Below, one piece after another: positions 35,481-46,989 of a DNA stretch of 64,000 bases (positions are counted from its first letter, which is position 1; each line of letters begins with the position of its first letter). The translations under genes were made by a program, and so were the position numbers. The stretch spans positions 39,988,245-40,052,244 of the forward strand of contig OX638372.1 of NCBI GenBank assembly GCA_951812925.1, in the 5' to 3' direction. The notes beneath the pieces are model-generated. The model saw only the letters and a list, made by a program, of their open reading frames with translations. It was not told where the DNA came from and did no database searches. The stretch comes from Calliopum simillimum (lineage: Eukaryota > Arthropoda > Insecta > Diptera > Lauxaniidae).

Positions 35481-36605
35481 AACTGAACTGAATTTAAGTT
35501 AACTTAACTTAACTTAACTTAACTTAACTTAACTTAACTTAACTTAACTTAACTTAACTTAACTTAACTTAACTTAACTTAACTTAACTTAACTTAACTT
35601 AACTTAACTTAACTTAACTTAACTTAACTTAACTTAACTTAACTTAACTTAACTTAACTTAACTTAACTTAACTTAACTTAACTTAACTTAACTTAACTT
35701 AACTTAACTTAACTTAACTTAACTTAACTTAACTTAACTTAACTTAACTTAACTTAACTTAACTTAACTTAACTTAACTTAACTTAACTTAACTTAACTT
35801 AACTTAACTTAACTTAACTTAACTTAACTTAACTTAACTTAACTTAACTTAACTTAACTTAACTTAAATTAACTTAAATTAAATTAACTTAACTTAACTT
35901 AACTTAACTTAACTTAACTTAACTTAACTTAACTTAACTTAACTTAAATTAACTTAAATTAAATTAACTTAACTTAACTTAACTTAACTTAACTTAAGTT
36001 AACTTAACTTAACTTAACTTAACTTAACTTAACTTAACTTAACTTAACTTAACTTAACTTAACTTAACTTAACTTAACTTAACTTAACTTAACTTAACTT
36101 AACTTAACTTAACTTAACTTAACTTAACTTAACTTAACTTAACTTAACTTAACTTAACTTAACTTAACTTAACTTAACTTAACTGAACTGAACTGAACTG
36201 AACTGAACTGAACTGAACTGAACTGAACTGAACTGAACTGAACTGAACTGAACTGAACTGAACTGAACTGAACTGAACTGAACTGAACTGAACTGAACTG
36301 AACTAAACTAAACTAAGCTAAACTAAACTAAACTGAACTGAACTGAACTGAACTGAACTGAACTGAACTGAACTGAACTGAACTAAACTAAACTAAACTG
36401 AACTGAACTGAACTGAACTGAACTGAACTGAACTGAACTTAACTTAACTTAACTGAACTGAACTGAACTGAACTGAACTGAACTAAACTAAACTGAACTG
36501 AACTGAACTGAACTGAACTGAACTGAACTGAACTGAACTGAACTCAACTGAACTGAACTGAACTAAACTAAACTAAACTAAACTAAACTGAACTGAACTG
36601 AACTG
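35481..36605 (+). repeat. Pentanucleotide array (AACTT)n / (AACTG)n / (AACTA)n, about 1.1 kb
   Basis: A 5-bp tandem repeat with block structure. Positions 35501-36180 are mostly AACTT with a few AAATT variants (around 35868-35965) and a short orientation flip near 35997. Positions 36181-36605 are mostly AACTG, broken by blocks of AACTA (36301-36330, 36381-36395, 36481-36490, 36561-36590) and AACTT (36436-36450). On the minus strand the units read TTAAG, TTCAG and TTTAG, each one or two bases from TTAGG. There is no coding content. Confidence 0.95.
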
Positions 36606-36609
36606 TCTT

Positions 36610-39600
36610 AACCGAGCAATAGAAACTGACAATACCTAATTTAAGTAAGTAGTTCAACAAAGTATTGGCAGTGGAAATTGTCATTAAATCTAAATACATA
36701 TCAAAGGTGACGCACTGTGGTGCTTTTTGACATTTCTCATTGTTAAATTAAAACATTTAAAAAGATAAATATATTTGAGAAATTTTTATCATTAATATCA
36801 TATTATTATCACCAATTATTTTCCAGTGTACTTTACTGCAGCTTTCTTTACTATTCTGGTGCCATTAGAAGCGTGACACTAACCACTTTACAATAAACAA
36901 TCTTTGTCTCAGTGCATTTTACATATGTGACTGTCCACAGGAAAAGAGACTTTATTTTCTTAAATTTAAAAACCGGCTGTAGTGCATTTTCTAAAAGTAC
37001 ATATTACTTATTTTGAATATAATAACATCTTGATGAATAGAAAATTCCAAAAATTGTCTGACTTATGTTATTTTGAAATCGTTAAATGAAAAACTCATGT
37101 TTGTAGATATCGAAGTTCAAAGTTTATTGAATATCAATTTTTGCAAGGTGGACGTTTAGTATAACCGTTTTTATTGGTTTTTGTAATTTGATAATCGACC
37201 TCAAGTTAATTGTAAAACGTTCAGCTTCATTATAATGATGGCAGTGGTTCAGGTGGCTAATGAGCGCGTCTATTAAACTGTGTGTATTTATCACACGATA
37301 AATTTCCACGGGTTTGAACCTAACACAACACAAAACAAAATTAACAGCTTATATAAAAAAAAAAAAAATTGTATCCCTGTTCAATAATTTTTTTTATGCG
37401 AATATTATTGTAAAATATTGTTTATAAAGATATTTTAAATAACCACTGTGCGACGTGTAGCTTTTTGATGAAATATTTAGTAAATTCATAAGAGAAAAGA
37501 CAAAGGAGAAGATTGAAAACACTTGATACATATGGATGGAGAGATACTCGAGTAGAGAGCGCAAAATCTATTTTTAAATAAAAAGTTTAAAAACAAACTC
37601 TTGTTTGTCAAAATCCACATTATTCTTTTTGTTGATTTTGGCTTCAAGAACTTGAAAAGTGAAAAACACGAACGCATCAATAAACACTTTTCTAACACTT
37701 CAATAGCGTAAAAAAACTTTGTTGAATCTTCCCTAAGATGTGTGAAAAATTCATTAGGAAAAAATTTCCGAAATTAAAAACATTTGATGTGGCAATTTTT
37801 TTTTTTTTTTGTTTTGCTTTTTTTTATTTTTGTTGCTATGAGAGTCAATGGAATCATTTAGCATGAGATTTGTTTAATCTCAATATCGCATGTGAAATTT
37901 TGCACAACGTCCACGTCTGGCTATATTGTATCTTTCCTACTATAAATACATGTCAAAATCATTCATTCTGAGCAGAAACAAGTTACTTTTCTGTGGAAAA
38001 AATTTCTACATTGATTGATGTATTTTAATTGCGCAATAGTTGTGCACAATTTGCAACAACTTTTATTCAATGTAATTTTCTTTTTGCTCGAGGAACTTTT
38101 AATGCACTTGAAAATGAAATTAAATCACGTTGAATTCAAGAAAATAATTACAATTTATTTCGATGTAAACAAATTGACTGCAGTTGTAAGAAATTTTGTT
38201 AAGTTGCTTCTTCTGTTTTTTTTTTTGGTTTTAGTTCCGTGTGGACCTTGAACTGTGGGCAGAATTTATAGCAATAAATTTTGTTCGAATTGAGTTGAAT
38301 TGAGAAGGCTTGCATTTACTTATTTACTTCGAACAAAACAAAGAAACTACCGTCTAAAACGTCTTTGTTATTGATGGGCCCAATTTTGCTCAATGCCATT
38401 TATTTGTATATTTAAATTTAGCAAGTAAGTAGTAACAAAAATAAAAAGTATACATTTTAAACATTTAATAAAAATCAAACCGATCTTTTTATTAATATAA
38501 CAAAATCAAAAAAATTCACTTAATTCCTCAGGCTATCAGAAGAATTTTGCCCCAATACATCAGAGATCTTGATCTTAAGGTCCTATAGAACTGTGTATAC
38601 AAAAATATTTCTTCGATAAAGAATTTCACGCTTATTAAGTAATAATATGACTTAAGTAAACATTTTTCACAAATATTCAAATGAATAATAATTTTTTATG
38701 TATCGTTAAAAGCATTTTAATAATGTATTGAAACATAATCTTATAAAAATATCATTAAAACATCAACACATGACAATTCCAGGAAGTACACATTTTTTCA
38801 CACATAAAAAAAATAAAAATAAATAAAACCATTGACTAATCAACTTAATGTTTCTCAATATACCGAGCAGTACCTGTTGATGATAGACAGATGTGAATAA
38901 ATTTTAATAAAAACTAATTTTCATAAATAAGAAAAAAACACTACAAACGATCTACGCTAATTTATAGAAGAACACGAAGCTTTTTGTGTTTTCAATAAAA
39001 AATAAATTATTTAAATATTTTTACTCCCCTGCCGTTTCGTTCTTTGTGAGAAAATATCCACAAAAAGTTTTGTTTTTGTTATAATAAAAAAATAAATGAC
39101 GGTCATTGATTTCCAGGGTTACCAATGTTGAAGATTTAATCTACATAAAATTTAGGGTTTTTTTTCGTTCTTGGGTGAGTTTTAGGTTGAATAAACGTCC
39201 GGAGTTTCTTCTAGGGTGTAAAAATTTAAGTTAGTAAATACATTTATTTTTCAGATTAAAAATAATGAAAAAAGGAATAGACATGCATATCAAAATTGGG
39301 CATTCATAAGACCCTAAAAAAAAAATTAAAGCTAATAAAGAATCATTAAACTTTTCCTCAGGTAGTATTTCAATTACTCCGTTAGAAATAGTTTAAAAAA
39401 TGTTTTTAGTTCTAATTGAATAGTCCTACATACAGTAGACAGATAAAAAGTTTTCGCGAGTTTTTATTTTTTTTAGTGGCACAGCGGAAACTAACTTCCA
39501 TTTTATGTGTGCATGAAGCACTCCAAATTTCACTAAAAAATATTAACGTTTAGAACTCGCCAACTCACGTTTTTTGACCGAAAGCTGGTTTTTCTTAAGA

Positions 39601-40470
39601 AATCAAGTCTATCGGCCCAACAAAGTTATTTTTGTGGTTTTTGCAATAAAAATCATAATGTTAGACGATCTTTAATATATGAAGCAAAACAAGCCAAGCG
39701 TAGGTACCAGCTGAAAATTTTTTTGTCTCCGATTTCACTCAAAATGGGCAATATGGTAGTTCGGTTGTGCAAGAACAATAATTCTGGAGGATTTTTTTTC
39801 TAGTACCATTTGTTTTGAAAATACAGAGTGTTGAAGTAGGCGTTTTTAGTAATTTTCATGAAAAGGGTATTTTTACACCAAAGTTTGTAAATTGGTATAT
39901 CTAAGTAACTGGTCCCAGTAATTTTTAAGTGTTCTTTTTACAGGTTCAAATATTGGTTGTTCTTGCCGTTTATAACATAAGTACTTATTATTATTGTATT
40001 TTAGACTCAGCGCTTCACGTCGCTCGCTGACGATAGTTCCTCTGTTGTGAACCGAAATGCATTCTTATAAACAAAGTAATAAAAAACGATTTTTGTTCTT
40101 TTTATTTTGTTACGGTTTTTTGCGGTCAATAAAGTTTTAAAATAATTTAAATATTACTTGGTTGAAAAAAATTTTTTTCACCTACATTTTTTAAACTTAA
40201 AAATACTTTTAAATTTTTTTAAAAAAATCCACCCTTAAATTTTTTTTAAAAGTACTTTAAATTAAAGCATATTTCATAAGCTTTAAGATGAGATTCGGTC
40301 GCTTATGAGAGTTTTTGGTTTTTGAACGACCGCGGCTGTCAAAACTCTTTGTTTACTAAAGAGGAAAAAGTGTATTCGACATAAAATGCTTAGAATCGTT
40401 CAAGAAATACGTGTGCATTTTTTTAAACTTTTTTTTCAAAAAAAAAAAAAAAATGTGAAATTTAATTCAT
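36610..40470. other. Non-coding stretch, no gene recognised
   Basis: Very AT-rich with many poly-T/poly-A runs. Frames at 37124-37333, 37486-37698 and 38015-38251 are short and show no domain. No clear repeats were noticed. Confidence 0.4.
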
Positions 40471-40480
40471 ATCTCTGTAA

Positions 40481-40800
40481 GTATTCCACATAATGGGCGG
40501 TGCCACGCCCACCATAATATATAATTCGTCAAATCTCTGACAGCATTTGGCGCAGATGAGTAAAATTTGGTACATAAGTATGTTAAGGGAGCATCAAAAA
40601 ATTAGTGGTGGCATGCTCTTATATAAGAAAAAAAAAAATCGGTTGCTGTTGTTGTAATCTTTTTTTTGTTATTTGTTTCCTTTGGTACCCGTTTTGCCTT
40701 TGTCTGACATGGCACCCATTTTTTTCAGTGGATACTAATTTTCTTTACGCTCCGAATTATAATTTGTGGTGGGCGTGACACCGCCCATTTTTCCACTGGA
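40481..40800. repeat. Inverted repeat with GGGCGGTGCCACGCCC tips
   Basis: GTATTCCACATAATGGGCGG through CCACGCCCACCATAATATA on the left (40481-40530) pairs with TTTGTGGTGGGCGTG through ACACCGCCCATTTTTCCACT on the right (about 40762-40798). It is a MITE-like hairpin with a loop of about 230 bp. Confidence 0.6.
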
Positions 40801-40844
40801 TATTGATAAAGCTGTTGTTTTTTACTTATTTACTGAATCTCATC

Positions 40845-41140
40845 TAATGGGTGATCCAATAAGTGCTTCATACTTTGTTTTCTAAATAAAATACATAAAA
40901 ATCAATATATTGATGCAAGTCTTTATTTGAAATGATAGTTCGACTCCAACAACTCAATGTTAAAAAATTATTTTGTTCAATTGCTGCCCACAACTAGCTC
41001 TCAAATGGTTCATTCTGTAGGTTTAATTTTCGACAGCTCTTTTGAGCATATCGGCCAGTGTTCCTTGAATACCTTAAGTTATGTTGGTTTCCAAAGCGTC
41101 AATAGTTTCGAGTTTGACGACATAAATAAGTTATTTATTA
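40845..41140 (-). pseudogene. DNA-transposase C-terminal fragment (mariner-like, uncertain)
   Basis: Minus-strand reading from about 41130 gives ETIDALETNIT, then a stop, then GTLADMLKRAVEN and, after another stop, TYRMNHLRASCGQQLNKIIF. The pattern of spaced Leu/Ile followed by an N...R...C..GGHLxDIIF-like ending resembles the C-terminus of certain DDE (mariner/IS630-related) transposases. GGGTGATCC at about 40850 could belong to its terminal repeat. In-frame stops show it is dead. The match is by pattern recall only. Confidence 0.4.
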
Positions 41141-41199
41141 TTATTATTATTTCTTTATTAATTACAATTAAAATTATAACTAATACTTAACATAAGCAC

Positions 41200-43590
41200 T
41201 AGCTGCCAGGGCTATCGGCTTTAATTAAAACAAGATAAAAAATTAGTAAACTTTGATGGAAACTTAATAACCAATTCCGCACGACAGAAACATTTAGTAC
41301 AATTGTTCAGAAATATAAATCATTTGCACTTTTTAAAGTTTACTTTCATTTATTGTCATCCTAGAGCAGGTAAGTAAAATTAGAGCAGAATTGATCAAAA
41401 TGTCAGGACAAAAAGTTGTTTCAGTTAAACTTTATATTGTACAACGTTAGAAGCTTTTAATCACGCAAAGAGTTACATAGTTAAATAGTAATGTGAAAAG
41501 AAATCTTAATAAAATTCTAATTTTTGAACTTGAAAATAGCTTAATTTTGTCTAAAGTAATTTTTTTCGCCAAGGACTGGCACAGTACAACGATTTTGGCC
41601 ACTTCATGTCTTCTGTGTGGTTGGGCAATAATTCAATGGAAACAGTACCTCATGTAACATTTAGAAAACGTTAGACAGTAATGAATTATTCTATTTAAAA
41701 ATAAAATTTGACATTTTCTACATTCAAATTTAGTGCGACACAAAAATGCGGTTTTTTTCTGGAATCGCTCATAATTTTTGATGTTTTACGATTGGGCTTG
41801 TTATCGAAAAAATTTAATAGATCGTAATTTTGCAATTTTTATTGATTTACGCAAAAAACATTAATTTGAATTGTAAAACTCAACTATGTCTGCGAAGGAG
41901 TTTATCGATTTTTGGTCAAAGAACTTACCGTTCAATAAAATTTGATTGAGTCATAACACTTTTTGAGTTAAGACTAGAAATCTTTTGTGACTAAAATAAA
42001 AGTTTCATTAATGTTTTTTTTTCTTTTTAAAGAAATAATTAAAACAGCAAAAAATCAACACAAAAATACAAATAGTCAGCAATTTATTGCCAATTAACGT
42101 TGAAATCGCTCATCAAAAATTTAATTGTACAAATACTCGTTTGTTGTATTTATAAATGTAGTCTACCAAAATATTATGCGAGTATTTAAGAAAAAAAAAA
42201 AAAAAAAAAAAATAAATAAAAAAAAATATATCAATGCTATCCCCTTCAGAAACATAGCAACACACGCAGTGATATAGCCAAAAGGTAGCGTGTGATATTG
42301 CACAGATACGGCATGAGAGTGAACTCAAAATACACAACGCATGATCACTTTAAATACTCAAATTAATTTTTTTAAATTTTTAAAAATTTCTCGCATTGGT
42401 TTTTTTTTTTTTTTTGGAAAAATTAAAAATTTTCAAAAATGTTTGTGTAGCGAATATTTGCTGCTCAAAAACAAATTAGTTGTTTGTGCGACGGGGCAAC
42501 GTTGAAAACTTTTTGCTGGTCGGCGGAATTTCGTTGTCGTTGTCAAGAATAAAAATAAAAAATATATATAAAAAAAAATATTATAAAAAAAATATAAAAA
42601 ATATAAAAAAAATATAAAAAAAATATTATAAAAAAATCATTTTATGCGTGCGTGTGTGCGTTTGTGGTTAAGCTGCTGAAAATTTATGTTCTTTTTTTTT
42701 TTTGAAAGAAAAGTTCATAATTTCTTTGTTCTAAAAATTCCTATCCAAAATGTGATATTCAATGTTTTTTTCTTCTCTTTCTTCCTTGTTGGTGTTGTCA
42801 AAAATAGTGACGTCGTGGCTTTCTTCCCGGTACCCGCAAACAAAAATCATGTTGCCTTAAAGTGGTCGTTTTTTTGTGTTGTCTTTTATTTTTATGCCTC
42901 TAATGTCACTGATGTGTCGGCAAAATGGCAGCAATGTTTGCTTTCTTTTTAATAAAAGAAAATAAAAAAATGTTCATTAAAATAAAATATTTATCATAAA
43001 AAAAGAAGAAGAAGAAAAAAAAAAAATAAAATAAAATCAAGTGGCATTAATATGAATGTGTTTTGTGTCTGCTGATGTGTCTCGAAATTTTGCTGAATTA
43101 CAAAGTAAAATTATACATATAAATAAATATGTGTTATATGTATGTATAAAAATAAAAGCAAAAATAAATAAAGAAAGAAAGAAAAAAAAAAAAAAATTAA
43201 TATTCAGCAAAATATTGCGGAAAAATTTTAAAAGTAAAAAGTGAAAATTTTTATTAAAATTTCTATTTGGCTGTAAAAATTCTCCTCTGCAGCCATAAGT
43301 TCTTTTCTGAAGATTATTTCTTATTCTTCATAATTTGATTTTTCTTAAAATCAAGCAATTTACATATGTGATATAGTTAGCCTGTAAATGGATTTGCATG
43401 CATGGCCTACGTCTCGGCACACGGTAGCTTAACGCAAGCTCCTAGGTAATGTTTAAAGAAAATGCTTCTTTTATGATTTTTATAATGTAGTATATAACAT
43501 TTATTTTTGTTTTTATTTTAGTTTTTGGTTTAATTAAGTTTATAGCTAAACAAAACATTTTTGTTTGCAAAATTTTATCTATATATAATT
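41200..43590. other. Non-coding stretch, homopolymer-rich
   Basis: Extreme AT content with long A and T runs (around 42190-42225, 42402-42414), a decayed AATATAAAAAAAT-type array at about 42560-42630, and several A-rich runs near 43010-43030 and 43170-43200. No gene recognised. Confidence 0.4.
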
Positions 43591-43607
43591 TTTATACCAT
43601 GTACATA

Positions 43608-43830
43608 CTGTCAGCGTCAAAAGAAATTGTACACGTTAATATGTTATGTTTTTGTCTTTATTTTACTAGTTTGCTTTATCATTTTATTCAACATATTATG
43701 TTTTTTGAAAAATATATTGTATATTCTTTCATTTTATAAAAAAAAAAAACAAAAATTTAACAATAAAAAAAATTATAGAACAACAACTTAAAATACTTCA
43801 AATTCACAGCGTCAAAAGAAATTGTACAGT
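43608..43830. repeat. Left IR/DR of the Tc1 element
   Basis: Holds two direct copies of AGCGTCAAAAGAAATTGTAC (43612 onward and 43808 onward), candidate transposase binding sites. Confidence 0.8.
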
Positions 43831-43867
43831 AAGTATAAAAAAATTATTTCAAAGAATTTTAAAGAGG

Positions 43868-44887
43868 TTAGTATTTTGTTTGCTTTCCATTTGCGTTGAT
43901 TACAGCTTGCAATCTTCTGGGCATCGATTCCACTAGGTTTCGGGTTACATCGGAAGAGATTTTTTGCCATTCCTCCATTATCACTGATTTTAGAGAGTCT
44001 TTGCTGGTAATCGTTCTTTTTCTAATCTGACGGTCCAGATGCTCCCACAAATGCTCGATAGCGTTAAGGTCGGGTGACTGGGCGGGATGATCCAGCTGTT
44101 TTGGGGTATGATATAGCAGCCATTCCTTTACTATTTTAGCAGTGTGCTTAGGATCATTGTCTTGTTGAAAGACCCAAGTTTGATCCAAGCCCAATTTGTC
44201 GACACTAGGTTGCAAATTATCTTTCAAAATGGTGAGGTAATCTGTTTTATTCATAGTGCTCTCTATGAAAACCAAGTTACCTACACCACTGGCTGCCATA
44301 CACCCCCATACCATGACCGAACCACCACCATGCTTGACGGTAGATATTACATTTTGTTGGGCAAATGCTGAATTTTTGCATCTCCAAATTTTAGTTGGTG
44401 TTTTCTTACCAAAAATTTCAAATTTGCTCTCGTCAGTAAAGACCACATTATTCCAGAATGAATTTGGTTTATTTTGATACTTTTTAGCAAAATTCAGACG
44501 TCGCTGTTGATTGATTTTTGATATGAAAGGTTTGCTTCTTGGAACTCGTCCACGTAGTCCATTTGCATGTAGTGCTCTACGTATAGTACTGGAGCTAACG
44601 TTAACACCTGAGCGTTCTGAAATGTTCTCGGATATTTTAACAGCACTTTCAGTTGGATTTTGCTTCACTCGTCGCACAATGGATCGTATTTGAGTTGCAT
44701 TTAGTTTACGGGGTCTTCCAGATTTGGGACGATTTTGTGAATTTTCGAACTTTTTGTAATTATCAATTATATGTTTTACAGTATTATGGCTTCTATCAAT
44801 CATCAAACCAATTTCACGCAATGTTTTTCCTTTTTTATAATATTTTAGCACAAGTTCGCAAACATCCAGGGAGGTTTGTTTACCCAT
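43868..44887 (-). CDS. Tc1-family transposase, 339 aa, DD34E
   Basis: It would catalyse cut-and-paste movement of its own element in the nucleus, nicking at the terminal repeats. The frame runs uninterrupted from ATG (44887) to stop. The N-terminal 1-110 is the bipartite helix-turn-helix DNA-binding region, with a GRPRKL AT-hook-like motif at 57-62 between the two halves. The catalytic domain follows: D152 in VVFTDESKF, D243 in QQDNDPKHTA and E278 in SPDLNAIEHLWE, with 34 residues between D243 and E278. A Gly-rich segment GGGSVMVWG (187-195) and the C-terminal ESMPRRLQAVI are typical of Tc1. Length fits the family (about 340 aa). All expected landmarks are present, so it may be active or recently so. 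Small frames on the other strand are shadows. Confidence 0.93.
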   Translation of the reverse strand: MGKQTSLDVCELVLKYYKKGKTLREIGLMIDRSHNTVKHIIDNYKKFENSQNRPKSGRPRKLNATQIRSIVRRVKQNPTESAVKISENISERSGVNVSSSTIRRALHANGLRGRVPRSKPFISKINQQRRLNFAKKYQNKPNSFWNNVVFTDESKFEIFGKKTPTKIWRCKNSAFAQQNVISTVKHGGGSVMVWGCMAASGVGNLVFIESTMNKTDYLTILKDNLQPSVDKLGLDQTWVFQQDNDPKHTAKIVKEWLLYHTPKQLDHPAQSPDLNAIEHLWEHLDRQIRKRTITSKDSLKSVIMEEWQKISSDVTRNLVESMPRRLQAVINANGKQTKY

Positions 44888-45065
44888 TTTGAAAATAAAT
44901 TTCGTTACTCAAAAATCTTCAGATTTGAACTGATCCTCACGACGTCAAGTCAATTAATAATTATTATAATTAGTTAATATTGCCTACAACATGATAAAAA
45001 GTCAAATCACTAAAAATAACGGGAATTTTTTACCGTTAAAATTCTTTAAAATATTTGGTGCACGT

Positions 45066-45290
45066 GTTGTACAATTTCTTTTGACGCTATTAATATGAAG
45101 ATGTTTTTGTTTTTGTTCTATGAATTTTTGTTATTGTAATATTGTTGTTGTTTTTATTATGTACATTAAGAGAGGAGAAAATATATTATTAAAAAAACAA
45201 AAAATGTAAAACAAAAGGGAATTGCAAAAGAGTATAATTTAACTGCAAACATAGAGGAACAACGTGTACAACTTCTTTTGACGCTGACAG
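45066..45290. repeat. Right IR/DR of the Tc1 element
   Basis: Holds two inverted copies of the same motif, the inner one at 45069-45088 and the outer at about 45265-45287. The outer copy has one base changed (ACTTCTTTTG instead of ATTTCTTTTG). Confidence 0.8.
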
Positions 45291-45299
45291 TATGTACAT

Positions 45300-46370
45300 A
45301 TATATGTTTACATATCTTTTTGTTTTGTTTATTAGATATTTTATTTTCATTTTTTTTAAAACTAATTTGTAGAAATTTTGTATTTCAGATTAATATTGTA
45401 TTTAGTATTTTAATATTTGAGTAACTTGTTTATAAAATCTATTAACAAGTGCAAGTTCTTTGGCACAAAAAATCGAATTCCCAGGATAAAGTTGACTCTT
45501 GAACTCTATAAATGAAAGTTTATCTTCAAGTTTTGCGGTGTTTACATGTCAGTTTTGGTTGCGACTACAGCAGAAAACGTACTTTCTCCTATGTCTTCTT
45601 CAATTTATCAGTAGCAAACAGTTCTTTATTAATTTGAAGATAAGTATGTAGATGATTCACCAGCTTAAATTTGTTCCCACACCTGATTGGCTTTCTTCTT
45701 ATGAACTTTTTGCTTCATGACTTTCGAATGATGGCACCATACACTAAACAACTGAATGTTTTTAAAAGAGTATTCCGGTGAGGATTAACCTCGGCAAATT
45801 GGTTATAGCTATTTAAGTTGTTATTTGATAGATGTCTAGGTACTTGTATTGCCTATAATAAATTGGTATCATTTTCCTGAGTAAGGTCTCCATCGGCATT
45901 ATCTGGGATTAATAAAGCAAAATTGACCCTTCTATATACTTTGGCAGCAGCCTTTTCCTTCAAAACTTCCAAAATTTCCTTCCAGATGCATTGTTGAAAT
46001 AACAGACGTTACTGATTATAAAAGTGGCCATATTTATTCAAGCACTATCCAGAGAGTTATTTGCCATGAACGTCGAAATGAGGGTAACCGCTGATGAGAA
46101 ATAGGCATAACATATAAATCGCATTGATTGAATAAAACAGTGACGCTTACTCTTCCGTTAGAATGCAAACAGCATTTAAAGGTCAAATTTAAGTCCAACC
46201 ACAAGTTTTAAAGAGAAGAAAACATCAAAATGCCGATCAAAGTCGCACATCATTCCACAAGGACGTCAGGGCTATCAGGGTTAATAAAACTCGCAACCTC
46301 ATAATAAAAATAGGTCGAATATATTGTAACATACCGTCCCCCAGCAAACATTTTCAATCGCGGGCAATCT
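45300..46370. other. Non-coding stretch, no gene recognised
   Basis: AT-rich with no open frame of note. A stretch near 46020-46090 could be a very old transposase remnant, but no motif is certain. Confidence 0.3.
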
Positions 46371-46389
46371 TCCATCTTCTTGGGGATGC

Positions 46390-46690
46390 ATTTAAAGCTC
46401 TTCTACGCGAGCTTTCCGCGATAAAAATTTTCCGCGAGTAAAAGAAGATTCCTGCTTACACTCTTCTGGAAGATCATTGTAAATCAAACATCTTGGCGAT
46501 GAATATACAACTCTTCCAGGCAAGTTTTGCGCGACAAAACTTCAGCGCGAGTAACAGAAGATTTCTCCTTACACTTTTTTGGAAGATCATTGCAAATCTT
46601 CGCGATGAATATACTACTCGACCAGGCGAATTTTGCGCAACAAAACTTCAGCGCGAGTAACAGAAGATTTCTCCTTACACCCTTCTGGAC
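46390..46690. repeat. Tandem repeat, about 106-113 bp, ~3 units
   Basis: GCGCGAGTAACAGAAGATTT occurs at about 46546 and 46652, with a degraded CGCGAGTAAAAGAAGATT at about 46433. TACACTCTTCTGGAAGATC-like words and GCGATGAATATAC follow in order. The units alternate GCGCGA-rich and AT-rich halves. Overlapping frames on both strands are translations of the repeat. Confidence 0.75.
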
Positions 46691-46985
46691 TCTTAGGACC
46701 CAAAGCAATTACTTAAAGGGGTCGAAGACAATAAAAATTTTTCACCAAAATGGGCCCAAATCGGTCACTTAGAGGAGTCGGAGACACTTCTGGTTATAAC
46801 CAAAATATATTTTCGACCTTTCCCCATCGATTGATGCAATAAATTTTTTTTTTTCAAAAATTGGCCCAAATCGGTCACTTAGAGGGCCTGGAGCCACCTC
46901 TGGTTATAATGAAAATATATTTTTGACCTTTCCCCATCGATTGGAGTAAAAAAATAAATTCACCAAAAAGAGCCCAAAACGAATA
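46690..46985. repeat. Tandem repeat, 110 bp, 2 units
   Basis: CCCAAATCGGTCACTTAGAG starts at about 46755 and again at about 46865. Each unit continues through TCTGGTTATAA and ACCTTTCCCCATCGATTG. A degraded third unit may begin near 46700. Confidence 0.8.
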
Positions 46986-46989
46986 AGAA

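Larger units (their letters stand above)
43604..45294 (-). mobile_element. Tc1-family DNA transposon with IR/DR ends, apparently complete
   Basis: The terminal inverted repeats are long and carry duplicated motifs. The outer motif GCGTCAAAAGAA lies at 43614-43625 and, inverted and with one change in its extension, around 45273-45284. The inner copies are AGCGTCAAAAGAAATTGTAC at 43808-43827 and its complement at 45069-45088. Spacing outer to inner is about 195 bp on each side, the IR/DR layout seen in some Tc1 elements. The CATACTG ends are next to TA on both sides, the Tc1 target. One 1020-bp open frame fills the middle. The exact terminus could shift by a few bases because the flanks happen to match (ATGTA). 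Confidence 0.88.

Noticed and set aside
44144..44892. Four plus-strand frames of 60-79 aa
   Set aside because: Antisense shadows of the Tc1 transposase.
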